Positions 8,221-16,053 are shown, counted from the first letter of the stretch. The stretch is DNA of 53,305 nt from CAYXFZ01 sp964464385 (GCA_964464385.1 CAYXFZ010000003.1:1-53305), one strand, 5' to 3'. Notes: a model not told the origin generated them from the letters alone. Translations and numbers: made by a program.

Positions 8221-9036
8221 GCCTGCCGCTTCCGCCATGCGCGGGCCGGGTTGCACCACAAAGTCTTCGGCAATGGCGTGTACGCGACCACTTTTTACGG
8301 CTGCAAGCAACGGCCACCCTTGGCGCCAAAGCGACAGCGGGTTTGGGTTGTTGGGAAGGGCAAACTCCAAAATGACTTGCGGCGGGGATTTCAGCAACTC
8401 TTCCTCGATGAGATCAAAGTAGGGACGGGGCGAATCCGCAAAAAGATTTTTGCCACCGGCGGCTTCGACCAGAAAAGAGAGGAAGGAGGGGCCGCCGGCG
8501 ACGATCAGTCCCGAGGCCTCCTCGGGCCGACGCGCGACAACAAGAAGCACGGATGGTGCAACGCCTTGCGGTCGGCGAGCTTGCACTGCGGCCAACTCTT
8601 GTCGTGCCCGCTGGACGAGCTCCGCCGCGACTTCGGGAACGCGAAACAGCGCGCCCAAGGTGGCGACCTCGTTTTCCCAGTCTTCCCAAGTGTCGGTGTG
8701 AAAGGCGTGCAGAGGGATGTCTTGCTGCTGGCAAAGGGCCTCCAGGGTCGGAATGTCTCCTTGGCAGAGCACCAGGTCCGGTCGGGCGGCCAAGACCCGC
8801 TCCAAGGAAGGGTCGGCGATTCCGCCAATGCGGGGTCGATCTTGGAGGGCGTCTGTGCGGCACCAATCGGAGACCGCCACCACCCGATCAGCCAAGCCCA
8901 AGGCGCAGAGGGTTTCGGCCGTGGATGGCCCGATCACCACCACGCGCTCCTGGGGGGAGTTCCAGGAGGGCTTGGTGGAATCGGGCTGGCAAGCCAATCC
9001 AAAGCCGAGAGTTCCGAGGAACAAGAGCAAGCGCAC
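8170..9036 (-). CDS. Periplasmic binding lipoprotein, BtuF/FecB type
   Basis: Substrate-binding component of a cobalamin- or ferric-chelate-type ABC importer. It has a lipobox GLAC with Cys16. The fold signature follows: RVVVIGPSTAETLCALGLADRVVAVSDWC, then RIGGIADPSLERVLAARPDLVL and a C-terminal RVHAIAEDFVVQPGPR. The long bridging helix of helical-backbone receptors fits the middle. BtuF-like proteins share the A/S-DWC-x-P pattern, but the ligand cannot be decided. Translation begins at GTG 9036, 6 nt after a TAGAAT. It converges on gmhA with a 51 bp 3' overlap. No B12 riboswitch fits in the 22 bp upstream intergenic space. Confidence 0.85.
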   Translation of the reverse strand: MRLLLFLGTLGFGLACQPDSTKPSWNSPQERVVVIGPSTAETLCALGLADRVVAVSDWCRTDALQDRPRIGGIADPSLERVLAARPDLVLCQGDIPTLEALCQQQDIPLHAFHTDTWEDWENEVATLGALFRVPEVAAELVQRARQELAAVQARRPQGVAPSVLLVVARRPEEASGLIVAGGPSFLSFLVEAAGGKNLFADSPRPYFDLIEEELLKSPPQVILEFALPNNPNPLSLWRQGWPLLAAVKSGRVHAIAEDFVVQPGPRMAEAAGLIQKRLFDPLAEEVAE

Positions 9037-9042
9037 AGAGGG

Positions 9043-9052
9043 ATTCTAGAAT
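9043..9052. promoter_or_regulatory. Palindromic bidirectional promoter core ATTCTAGAAT
   Basis: A perfect 10-bp palindrome between two divergent genes. It supplies TAGAAT on each strand, each followed by exactly 6 nt and a GTG start codon (9036 minus, 9059 plus). There is no room for a ribosome site on either side. Confidence 0.55.
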
Positions 9053-9058
9053 CCGTCG

Positions 9059-9607
9059 GTGACGAATGCTCCGACCCTGCGCTGGCTCGCTTTTCCTCTT
9101 GCGGCCTGTGTTTCTTGCGCGGCCGTTTCGGGTGAAAGTGAGCTTGCTTTTCACGGCGGATTTTCGGCCCTCCCCAACATGGGCCTGACCTTGGGCGGCG
9201 AGCAGGTGTTTGCGGCGATGTCTGAGGATGGTGCCGAATGGTCCGTGACCTTGGACGGCACTTTGCAGCCTTGGGATGAAGAACTCTTCCATGACGACGG
9301 CAATCCCGCCGCCGGAACCTGGTCGCAAGTGCAACTTGGATTGCGCCGCACCACGCTTTCGGAGGATGGCCGCCGCTGGTCTTGGCGGGGAGGAGCCATG
9401 TGGGCGCGGGCGGGATCTTTTCCCAATTTGGTTCAGAAAGAGGGGGATTACAACGGCGGCTATGTCAGTTATGGATTTGCTTCTCCCTTTGCCGACGGTT
9501 GGTGGCTGGGCCCGGAAATTTCGTTGATTCTGGTCGAGCACGAAGGAAGCATTTCGGAAGTGGGCTTTTTCCCGCAGTTGGTTTGGCGCGCTGAGCGTCG
9601 TTTTTGA
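9059..9607 (+). CDS. Envelope protein of unknown function, possibly a small beta-barrel
   Basis: A 182-aa exported protein I do not recognise. The leader (TLRWLAFPLAACVSCAAVSGE) could be a lipoprotein signal (LAAC, Cys17) or a plain signal peptide. The mature part is rich in Gly, Trp and aromatic-alternating strands (SVTLDGTLQPW, SQVQLGLRRTTL, WSWRGGAMW, GPEISLILVEH) and ends in RRF, so an eight-stranded outer-membrane barrel of the PagL/acyloxyacyl-hydrolase or OmpW size class is plausible. It starts at GTG 9059 from the bidirectional promoter shared with the binding lipoprotein, so a link to that transport system is possible but unproven. Confidence 0.6.
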   Translation: MTNAPTLRWLAFPLAACVSCAAVSGESELAFHGGFSALPNMGLTLGGEQVFAAMSEDGAEWSVTLDGTLQPWDEELFHDDGNPAAGTWSQVQLGLRRTTLSEDGRRWSWRGGAMWARAGSFPNLVQKEGDYNGGYVSYGFASPFADGWWLGPEISLILVEHEGSISEVGFFPQLVWRAERRF

Positions 9608-9651
9608 GCGCGGTTCCGGGTTTCCTCTCGTTTCCAAAGAGACCTCGACCG

Positions 9652-9657
9652 TAGGAT
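9652..9657 (+). promoter_or_regulatory. Putative -10 element TAGGAT of the SLC13-type transporter gene
   Basis: TAGGAT followed by 9 nt and ATG 9667. Confidence 0.4.
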
Positions 9658-9666
9658 TGGACACCC

Positions 9667-11517
9667 ATGGGACTGGACGCACTCTTGGTCGTCGCGCTGA
9701 CCTTCGGCATGCTCGTCCTTCTCGTTTTGGAGAAGGCGACCCTGGATGCACTCGGTTTGGGTCTGCTCTTGGCCTTGGTCGGCATTGGCGAGTTGATGCA
9801 GTGGGTGGATCCGTCCTTTGACCCGGCCACACGACTGATTTCCGCCCAAGACGCCCTGCGTTTTTTTGGCAACCCCGCCGTCCTCATGATTGCCTGCCTT
9901 TACGTGGTGGGCGAGGGTCTCACGCGCACTGGAGCGCTGGAATTCATTGCCCGTGGGGTGTTGCGCTTTAGCGGGGGAAAACCTCGGCGCATGGTGCTGT
10001 TGGTGGGCATGGTCGCCGGATCGCTGTCCGCTTTTCTCAACAACACCGGCGTGGTCGTGGCCTTCATTCCAGTCCTCGTTGGTCTCTCTCAAAAATCCGG
10101 CATCCCAGCTTCCCGCCTGATGATGCCGCTGGCATTTGCCTCGGCCTTGGGCGGCATGTGCACCTTGGTCGGAACCTCGACCAACCTCTTGGTCAGCGGA
10201 GTGATTGAAGACATTGGCTTGGAGCCTCTGGGAATGTTCGAAATGGCCTACGTGGGCGTGCCCGTCATGATTGCGGGCGTGTTGTTCATGGCAATTTTTG
10301 CCAAAAAACTGCTTCCCAAGCGCCATTCATTGACCACGACCGTGGAAGGATCTCCTGCCCGGGAATACGTGACCGAATTGCAGATTGGCGCCAATTCCCC
10401 TTTGGTCGGCCAGTCTTACCGCACCGCCTTCACGGCCGCCGAGGCCGAGTTGTTGTTCTTTGTGCGCAATGAGTCCATGATTTGGCCGCCCTACGAAGAC
10501 CAGGCTATTGAAGAGGGAGATGTGGTGATGTTGCGCGGCAAGGCTGACAGCTTGGTCGGCTTGCAGGATGAGCTCGGCCTCAAGTTGTTCAGCGATGTGC
10601 GTTTTGATCCGCGCTCGATGCAGTTCTTTGAGCTTGCCGTGGCTCCCCATTCGTCCATGATTGGCCGCAAGGTCAAAGACCTGCACCTGATGCGGGATTA
10701 CGGTTGCGTCCCCGTCGCCGTATTGCGGGACGGCTACCACATTCGCGAGCGTGCTTCGGAGTTGGTATTGCATCCCGGCGATCTCCTGCTGGTTTGTGGC
10801 GACGATCGCGCGCAAAGCCTGATCCGTGCTCGGTCGGACTTCTTTCTCTTGGTCGGCGCCCACGAATGGGTGGTGTTGCGCAGTCGCGGCAGGCGGGCCC
10901 TGACGGTCGCTTCCTTACTCATGGGGGTGCTGGCGGCCTGCTCTCTGACCGGTCACACGAATCTTCTGCCCATCGCCGCTTTTGCCGGCGCACTGGCCAT
11001 GGTCGGCACCGGCAGTTTGCGCGCCCGTCGCGCGTATCGGAGCATTGATTGGCCAATCCTGATCTTCATCATTGGCACCTTGGCCTTGGGTCGTGCCCTG
11101 GACAACACTGGGGCCACCGGGTTTTTCGCCGAGCACATGGTGTCGCTGGTTTCTCCACAGGGCCCACTCTGGGTCGTTGGCGCGTTGGTGGTCTTGAGCG
11201 CCCTGTTGAGCTCGTTGATTTCCAATGCCGCTGTGGCCGTTTTGTTGACTCCCATTGCCTTGCGCGTGGCTGAAGATCTTGTGGCCACAGGCGGGGCCAT
11301 CGGGCACGATCCTGGCAGCATTGTCCGAGCCTGCATTTTGGCCGTTGCCTTTGGCTCCTCCATTTGCTTTGCCACCCCGGTTGGCCATCAAGTCAACCTG
11401 ATCGTGTATGGGCCAGGTGGCTACCGTTTCTCCGATTTCCTGCGTATGGGGCTACCTTTGAGCCTCATGGCCTGCGCGATGGTGATTTTTGGGCTATCCT
11501 GGGCGTTCGGCCTTTAG
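9667..11517 (+). CDS. SLC13/DASS-type anion permease with two RCK-C domains
   Basis: Inner-membrane sodium-coupled anion transporter of the divalent anion/citrate type, 616 aa. The two halves of the transporter are at about 1-218 and 398-616. Between them lie two TrkA-C/RCK-C regulatory domains (about 232-308 and 316-392; e.g. LVGQSYRTAF, IEEGDVVMLRG, LVLHPGDLLLVCG). The substrate/sodium motif region is seen as FLNNTGVVVAFIPV (124-137) with LVGTSTNLLVSG (168-178), and again as SNAAVAVLLTPIA and TPVGHQVNLIVYG in the second half. This architecture is common for sulfate- or citrate-type SLC13 permeases of unknown substrate. It stands between unrelated genes. Confidence 0.88.
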   Translation: MGLDALLVVALTFGMLVLLVLEKATLDALGLGLLLALVGIGELMQWVDPSFDPATRLISAQDALRFFGNPAVLMIACLYVVGEGLTRTGALEFIARGVLRFSGGKPRRMVLLVGMVAGSLSAFLNNTGVVVAFIPVLVGLSQKSGIPASRLMMPLAFASALGGMCTLVGTSTNLLVSGVIEDIGLEPLGMFEMAYVGVPVMIAGVLFMAIFAKKLLPKRHSLTTTVEGSPAREYVTELQIGANSPLVGQSYRTAFTAAEAELLFFVRNESMIWPPYEDQAIEEGDVVMLRGKADSLVGLQDELGLKLFSDVRFDPRSMQFFELAVAPHSSMIGRKVKDLHLMRDYGCVPVAVLRDGYHIRERASELVLHPGDLLLVCGDDRAQSLIRARSDFFLLVGAHEWVVLRSRGRRALTVASLLMGVLAACSLTGHTNLLPIAAFAGALAMVGTGSLRARRAYRSIDWPILIFIIGTLALGRALDNTGATGFFAEHMVSLVSPQGPLWVVGALVVLSALLSSLISNAAVAVLLTPIALRVAEDLVATGGAIGHDPGSIVRACILAVAFGSSICFATPVGHQVNLIVYGPGGYRFSDFLRMGLPLSLMACAMVIFGLSWAFGL

Positions 11518-11529
11518 TCCGCTGGACTA
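11515..11529. repeat. Dyad TAGTCC-GCT-GGACTA overlapping the transporter stop codon
   Basis: A 6-bp perfect inverted repeat with a 3-nt centre. It includes the TAG stop of the permease gene and is followed 7 nt later by a T-run (CTCTTTTT), so it could be an operator half of a pair or a weak terminator. Confidence 0.45.
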
Positions 11530-11586
11530 CCCCCTCTTTTTGAGGAGAGCGCCGAAACATCCCCTCCCTTTTGGGGTATCATTCGC

Positions 11587-11599
11587 AGTCCATTGGACC
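11587..11599. repeat. Second dyad AGTCC-ATT-GGACC upstream of the coiled-coil protein gene
   Basis: Shares its arms (GTCCnnTGGAC) with the dyad at 11515-11529, 71 bp away. It sits 26 bp before ATG 11625, downstream of a possible -10 TATCAT at 11577-11582, which is a suitable place for an operator. Confidence 0.4.
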
Positions 11600-11624
11600 T
11601 CTCCCTGGAAACACTCAAAAAACC

Positions 11625-12377
11625 ATGCAAAAAGCCCCTTTGATACTGGCCGCCGCCCTTGTTTGCGGAGGTGTTGGCGGATGGATTGGAACTTCTTTCT
11701 TTGGCGGGCCGCCCGAGGTGGCCTCCGATTCAGCCTCTGCTCCCCTGCTGGCTGCCATTGACAACTCGGACGATTTCAACGCTCTTGCTCGCGAATTGCA
11801 GGGCATGCACGCTCGTCTTGACGGCATGCAAGATGATCTCGGTCGTCGTCAGCAGGTCATCGTCCCTGCGCCCGCAACGGAAACGGCCGGCCCTAGTAAC
11901 GCCACATACTCTGGTCCCGCCATTGACACGGTTTACCTTCGCGACCAATTGGATCAACTCCTAGACGAGCGCCAAGAAGAGCGCGACAAGGAACGCCAGG
12001 ACCGGGACGCTCAACGTACCAAAGACCGGATTTCCCGCCAGATCGACCGATTGACGGAAGAATTGGGTTTGGATTCCATTCAAGCTCAAGAACTCCAACG
12101 TATCTTGACGGAGCAAACCGAGAAGACTCGGCAAGCCATGCAAGAGATGCGGGATGCCGGCGAGGGCTGGGACGTCATCCGGGAAGAAATGCAGAAGTAC
12201 CGGGACGAGGCCAACAGCCAAATCCAGACCGTGCTTCTTCCTGACCAGTATGAGGGCTATCAAGATTCCTCAGCAAGTCGTCGCTTTGGTGGTTGGGGTC
12301 GCGGCGACAGCGGCGGCGGAAATAACAACAGCGGACGTGGTGGCCGCGGCCGTGACGGTGGCCGCTCCCCTTTCTAG
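11625..12377 (+). CDS. Membrane-anchored coiled-coil protein with Spy/CpxP-like region and Arg-Gly-rich tail
   Basis: A 250-aa protein of unknown function. An N-terminal anchor or signal (residues 5-24) is followed by an Ala/Ser/Pro-rich linker. Next comes a highly charged coiled coil (about 104-145, long runs of D/E/K/R/Q), then a helical region (144-215: LTEELGLDSIQAQELQRIL... VLLPDQYEGYQ) resembling the LTxxQ periplasmic repeats of Spy/CpxP-type proteins. The tail (220-250) is glycine-, arginine- and asparagine-rich and disordered. The ATG at 11625 is chosen because it places the hydrophobic segment at the N-terminus. A strong intrinsic terminator lies at 12410-12444. A role in periplasmic stress or metal sensing is a guess from the Spy-like segment. 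Confidence 0.65.
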   Translation: MQKAPLILAAALVCGGVGGWIGTSFFGGPPEVASDSASAPLLAAIDNSDDFNALARELQGMHARLDGMQDDLGRRQQVIVPAPATETAGPSNATYSGPAIDTVYLRDQLDQLLDERQEERDKERQDRDAQRTKDRISRQIDRLTEELGLDSIQAQELQRILTEQTEKTRQAMQEMRDAGEGWDVIREEMQKYRDEANSQIQTVLLPDQYEGYQDSSASRRFGGWGRGDSGGGNNNSGRGGRGRDGGRSPF

Positions 12378-12403
12378 GGCAATCTCCACCCAGATCGGGA
12401 CGC

Positions 12404-13144
12404 TTAGGTGCGGGGCGCTTCATAAAGCGCCTCGCATTTTTTTTGCAGTTCCGCCGCCAAATCTTTGCGATCCGTCAATCCATGCACAGGGTCTCCGTGT
12501 CGAATCTCGCATTCGATATCTGTCCGGCAGGCAATTTCAAAGACGTGCCAGTTCAGGGAAGTCGTTTCGGGCCACCAAGCATCTCGCGAGGAGTATCGAA
12601 ACACGGCGGGGACACAAGGGACTTCCAGCGAGGCGGGCGCGGCCAGCAGTGGCGGCCGAAAAGGACGGATGGTCTCGCCGGAACCAGCCCCGCCCTCGGC
12701 GAACATCATGATGCGCACCCCACGATCTAAGAGGTGGTGGAGTTCTTCCCGCAGGCGGTGGGTGTCGCGGGAGCGACTCCGATTGACGAACAGAGTTCCT
12801 GAGGCTTGGGCGATCCAACCAAACAAGGGCCAGCCGGAGATTTCAGCTTTGGCAATGAAACTGCCCAGATAGGCGCCACCCAAGAGGGGAATATCCATCC
12901 AGGAAACGTGGTTGGCGACCACGAAGGAACCCTTTGGGGGTAGCGGTCCCGTCACTCGCACTCGAACGCCGAGGATGCGAGTTGTCCCCCAACCCCAGAG
13001 CCAGGTCCAGAAAGAACCCGTTCGAATGCGGAAGGCGAGGGGCGTCGGGGTTAGCAGAATGCGCATGGCAATGCAGGGGACGCCAATCAACACGAGCCAG
13101 ATTGCCATTCCCACCATCCTGCTCGCACCCAACAGCTTGCGCAT
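12404..13144 (-). CDS. plsC: 1-acyl-sn-glycerol-3-phosphate acyltransferase (PlsC family)
   Basis: Membrane-associated acyltransferase making phosphatidic acid from lysophosphatidate, or a related lipid acylation. The catalytic HX4D motif is NHVSWMD (His79, Asp84). The downstream motif is FAEGGAGSGE (148-157), a variant of the usual FPEGTRS box in which Ala replaces Pro and the Thr-Arg pair is missing. Motif II (GTLFVNRSRSRD) is normal. N-terminal hydrophobic helices are at about 10-30. Length is 246 aa. It is the last gene after pntB, 2 bp downstream, so it is probably cotranscribed with the transhydrogenase genes. Its last 12 codons double as the terminator hairpin of the convergent gene. 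Confidence 0.87.
   Translation of the reverse strand: MRKLLGASRMVGMAIWLVLIGVPCIAMRILLTPTPLAFRIRTGSFWTWLWGWGTTRILGVRVRVTGPLPPKGSFVVANHVSWMDIPLLGGAYLGSFIAKAEISGWPLFGWIAQASGTLFVNRSRSRDTHRLREELHHLLDRGVRIMMFAEGGAGSGETIRPFRPPLLAAPASLEVPCVPAVFRYSSRDAWWPETTSLNWHVFEIACRTDIECEIRHGDPVHGLTDRKDLAAELQKKCEALYEAPRT
12410..12444 (+). terminator. Rho-independent terminator for the coiled-coil protein gene, embedded in plsC
   Basis: An 11-bp stem (12410-12420 with 12425-12435, one G-U pair) with a 4-nt loop, followed by A and eight Ts (12437-12444). It acts only for plus-strand transcripts: read in the other direction no T-run follows. It lies inside the last codons of the convergent acyltransferase gene. Confidence 0.85.
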
Positions 13145-13146
13145 GC

Positions 13147-14598
13147 TTAGATGTCCTTGAGTTCTTGCAAGACGGCTTCCAAGAACTGCTTGCCGTCGCC
13201 GAAGCACATGTAGTTGTTGTCGCGCTCGAAAAGAGAGTTCTTGATGCCGGCATAGCCCGGCGAAAGAGAGCGCTTCACCATAAGGGATGTGCCGGCCTCA
13301 AAGGCGTTCAGGATGGGCATGCCAGCAATGGGGCTCTGCGGATCTTCGATGGCGGCGGGGTTGACGACATCGTTGGCGCCAATGATCACGCAGACATCGG
13401 TAGTCTTGAATTCGCTGTTGATGCGCTCCAGTTCAAAGAGCTGTTCGTAGGGAACATCGGCCTCGGCCAGTAGAACATTCATGTGGCCAGGCATGCGGCC
13501 AGCGACCGGGTGGATGGCATATCTCACGGTGCAGCCGTTTTTCTCCAACACCTCGCCGAGTTCTTTGACGACATGTTGGGCCTGGGCGACGGCCATGCCA
13601 TAACCGGGTACGAAGATGACGGATTCCGCAGCGTCCAAGATCATGGACGCTTCTTCAGCCGAAGCTTGTTTGTAACTGGTGTATTCGTCGGCGCGACTCC
13701 CGCCCGCGCTCTTTGGAGTGTCGCCGCCAAAACCGCCGACCAAGACATTGGCCAAGGAGCGGTTCATGGCCTTGCACATAATGATGGTCAAAATCATGCC
13801 GGCGGCGCCGACCAGAGCACCGGCCACAATGAGGAGCGAGTTGCCAATGACAAAGCCGGCCATGGCGGCGGCAATGCCCGAGTAGGAATTCAAAAGGGAA
13901 ACGACGACGGGCATGTCGGCACCGCCAATCGGCAGGACCGAGACCACACCGAAAATTGCCGCGCAGGCTATGAGGCCGATGAGCAGGGTGCTTGGATCCA
14001 GATCCGCAAGAAGGGGTAGGCCAAGACCGAAACCGGCTTCCACCCCACAGGCAATGCCGCCGACCAAAAGCACGGCCACGAGCAAGTGCCGCAAGGGAAG
14101 GATGATCGAATTGCCGGAAATTTTGCCGGACAACTTACCCATGGCCATGAGTGAGCCGGTGAAGGTGACCGTGCCGACCAAAACGGAAAGTAGAACGGCA
14201 ATCGCCCAGACTTCGCGACCCAGGATGACGTCTCCAGGAGCAATCGCGGTCCCGAAATCGCGGCCCCAGAATTCAGACAGAGCGACCATGGTTGAGGCTA
14301 GGCCGCCGAAGCCGTTGAACAAGGCCACCATCTCGGGCATGCCAGTCATGGCAACGCGTTTGGCCATGACGGCGCCGATCAGGCTGCCGGCGACTAACCC
14401 AATTCCCACCATTTTCCAATCCAATTCAATGCCAACACCGGGGGCGACCAAGGTGACGACAATGGCCAGGAGCATGCCCAGAGCCGAGAGTTGGTTGCCG
14501 GAGCGGGCGGTTTTGACCTTGCCCAAGCGTTTGATGCCGACGACAAACAAGGCCGTGGCCACCAAATAAAGAAGTTGCGCGATGCTGAAGCCTTCCAT
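13147..14598 (-). CDS. pntB: NAD(P) transhydrogenase subunit beta
   Basis: Membrane subunit carrying proton-channel helices and the NADP(H)-binding domain III of proton-translocating transhydrogenase, which makes NADPH from NADH using the proton gradient. Nine or so hydrophobic helices occupy the first 280 residues. Domain III contains VIFVPGYGMAVAQAQHVV (the GYGMAVAQAQ nucleotide loop), MPGHMNVLLAEADVPY, IIGANDVVNPAA and MVKRSLSPGYAGI, all family hallmarks. The 483-aa length is normal. The start ATG 14598 is 1 bp after the stop of pntAB. Confidence 0.97.
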   Translation of the reverse strand: MEGFSIAQLLYLVATALFVVGIKRLGKVKTARSGNQLSALGMLLAIVVTLVAPGVGIELDWKMVGIGLVAGSLIGAVMAKRVAMTGMPEMVALFNGFGGLASTMVALSEFWGRDFGTAIAPGDVILGREVWAIAVLLSVLVGTVTFTGSLMAMGKLSGKISGNSIILPLRHLLVAVLLVGGIACGVEAGFGLGLPLLADLDPSTLLIGLIACAAIFGVVSVLPIGGADMPVVVSLLNSYSGIAAAMAGFVIGNSLLIVAGALVGAAGMILTIIMCKAMNRSLANVLVGGFGGDTPKSAGGSRADEYTSYKQASAEEASMILDAAESVIFVPGYGMAVAQAQHVVKELGEVLEKNGCTVRYAIHPVAGRMPGHMNVLLAEADVPYEQLFELERINSEFKTTDVCVIIGANDVVNPAAIEDPQSPIAGMPILNAFEAGTSLMVKRSLSPGYAGIKNSLFERDNNYMCFGDGKQFLEAVLQELKDI

Positions 14599-14599
14599 C

Positions 14600-14908
14600 T
14601 CAGTTGCTCCGCTTCTTTTTCTTGCTGGCGAACATGGCCAGCATGCGGTCGGTGACTAGGAAACCGCCGACAACATTGATCATGGCGAAGGTGATGGCCA
14701 AAACTCCCAAGACGGGGGCCGCTGAGGCAAAAAGGCTCCCTTCTTTTGCGAATTGAGCGCACATCAGGGCGCCAACAATGGTGATACCCGAAATGGCGTT
14801 GGCGCCGGACATCAACGGAGTGTGCAAGGTGGGCGGCACCTTGGAAATCAGCTCGTTGCCGGCAAAGATGGCCAGCACGAACACGAAGAGCATCAGGAGG
14901 AAGATCAT
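14600..14908 (-). CDS. pntAB: NAD(P) transhydrogenase subunit alpha part 2
   Basis: Small membrane subunit (102 aa) with three or four helices, corresponding to the C-terminal membrane part of E. coli PntA. Family pattern: NELISKVPPTLHTPLMSGANAISGI (conserved proton-channel region) and FAMINVVGGFLVTDRMLAMF, then a basic tail (KKKKRSN). The start ATG overlaps the pntAA stop by 4 nt (ATGA at 14905-14908), indicating translational coupling. Confidence 0.96.
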   Translation of the reverse strand: MIFLLMLFVFVLAIFAGNELISKVPPTLHTPLMSGANAISGITIVGALMCAQFAKEGSLFASAAPVLGVLAITFAMINVVGGFLVTDRMLAMFASKKKKRSN

Positions 14909-16026
14909 GCTTGGTCTTTGCCGTCGTGAATGGCGATGGATCCTTGGGTAATTTCATCCTCGAAGTCGAGGACGATGTCGCGGATTTCGTTTTCTCCGGC
15001 GGGGGTCAGGTGTTCGACCACTTGCAAGACATTGCGGGAATACAACTCGCTGGCGTGCACGGGCACGGTCGTGGGAAGATTGGGGTGGCCAAGGATGGTG
15101 ACGCCATGAACGACGACATCTTTGCCGCATTGGGACAACTCGCAGTTGCCGCCTTGTGACACAGCGAGATCCACAATGACGGAGCCGGGTTTCATGCTTT
15201 GCACCATGGCGGCCGGGATTAGTAGGGGCGCTGGTCGGCCAGGAATGAGGGCGGTGGTGATGACCACATCGGCCTCGGCCACATGCGCGGCGACGGCCTC
15301 GGCCTGTTTCTTTTTGTACTCGTCCGAGGCCTCTTTGGCGTAAACGCTGGGCTCGGCCTGTTCTTCGTTGGTTTCCACTTCGATGAACTTCGCACCCAGA
15401 GATTCGACTTGTTCCTTGACTTCGTGGCGAATGTCGGTGGCCCAAACTTGGGCGCCGAGGCGCTTGCCGGTGGCGATGGCTTGTAGCCCAGCAACACCGA
15501 CACCAAAGATGACAACTTTGGCCGGCTTGACGGTGCCAGCGGCTGTCATCAGCAAGGGAAAGTATTTTCCAAGGGCAGCAGCGCCGTTGATGACGGCCTT
15601 ATAACCACCGATGTTGGCCTGCGAGGAGAGCGCGTCCATCTTTTGGGCGCGAGTGATGCGGGGCACCATTTCCATGGCGAAGGCGGTCGTCCCTTGTTCG
15701 CGGAGGGCGCGAACGATCGCCTCGTTTTGGCCGGCCAGCAGGAAAGAAACGACGACGGCGCCCTTGGCAAATCGGCCGACCTCCTCCACAGAGGGCGGGG
15801 ACACCTTGAGAATGATCTGGCCGCGGGCATAGCCATCCGTGGCATCCACAAGGGTGGCGCCCTCAATCTGGTAGGCCTCGTCCGAAAAGCACGCCGTGGC
15901 ACCTGCACTGCGCTCGACGAGGACCTCCAGGCCATTTTTCCGCATGCGGGCGACAGTTTCCGGGGTAGCAGCGACCCGGGTTTCTCCCGAGGCGGTTTCC
16001 TTGGCGACGAAAACAGTAGTTGACAT
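14905..16026 (-). CDS. pntAA: NAD(P) transhydrogenase subunit alpha part 1
   Basis: Soluble NAD(H)-binding domain I subunit, 373 aa, alanine-dehydrogenase fold. It shows KETASGETRVAATPETV at the N-terminus, the Rossmann motif GVGVAGLQAIATGKRLGA, the mobile-loop region EYKKKQAEAVAAHVAEADVVITTALIPGRPAP, and DLAVSQGGNCELS. The three-gene split (AA, AB, B) is the form found in many bacteria other than enterics. It heads the pnt-plsC operon. A TAGACT hexamer at 16054-16059 is a candidate -10, giving a leader of about 20 nt without a Shine-Dalgarno. Confidence 0.96.
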   Translation of the reverse strand: MSTTVFVAKETASGETRVAATPETVARMRKNGLEVLVERSAGATACFSDEAYQIEGATLVDATDGYARGQIILKVSPPSVEEVGRFAKGAVVVSFLLAGQNEAIVRALREQGTTAFAMEMVPRITRAQKMDALSSQANIGGYKAVINGAAALGKYFPLLMTAAGTVKPAKVVIFGVGVAGLQAIATGKRLGAQVWATDIRHEVKEQVESLGAKFIEVETNEEQAEPSVYAKEASDEYKKKQAEAVAAHVAEADVVITTALIPGRPAPLLIPAAMVQSMKPGSVIVDLAVSQGGNCELSQCGKDVVVHGVTILGHPNLPTTVPVHASELYSRNVLQVVEHLTPAGENEIRDIVLDFEDEITQGSIAIHDGKDQA

Positions 16027-16053
16027 GGGCGGGGACAGGTCGAAGAAGGGCAG

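Noticed and set aside
9037..9058. Cobalamin riboswitch upstream of the BtuF-like lipoprotein gene
   Set aside because: Only 22 bp separate it from the divergent gene and the likely promoter abuts the start, so no aptamer can fit.
12284..12377. RNA-binding RGG domain in the coiled-coil protein
   Set aside because: The Arg-Gly-rich tail belongs to a protein with an N-terminal membrane anchor and a periplasmic-type repeat, so an RNA-binding role is not supported. Low complexity alone is not evidence.
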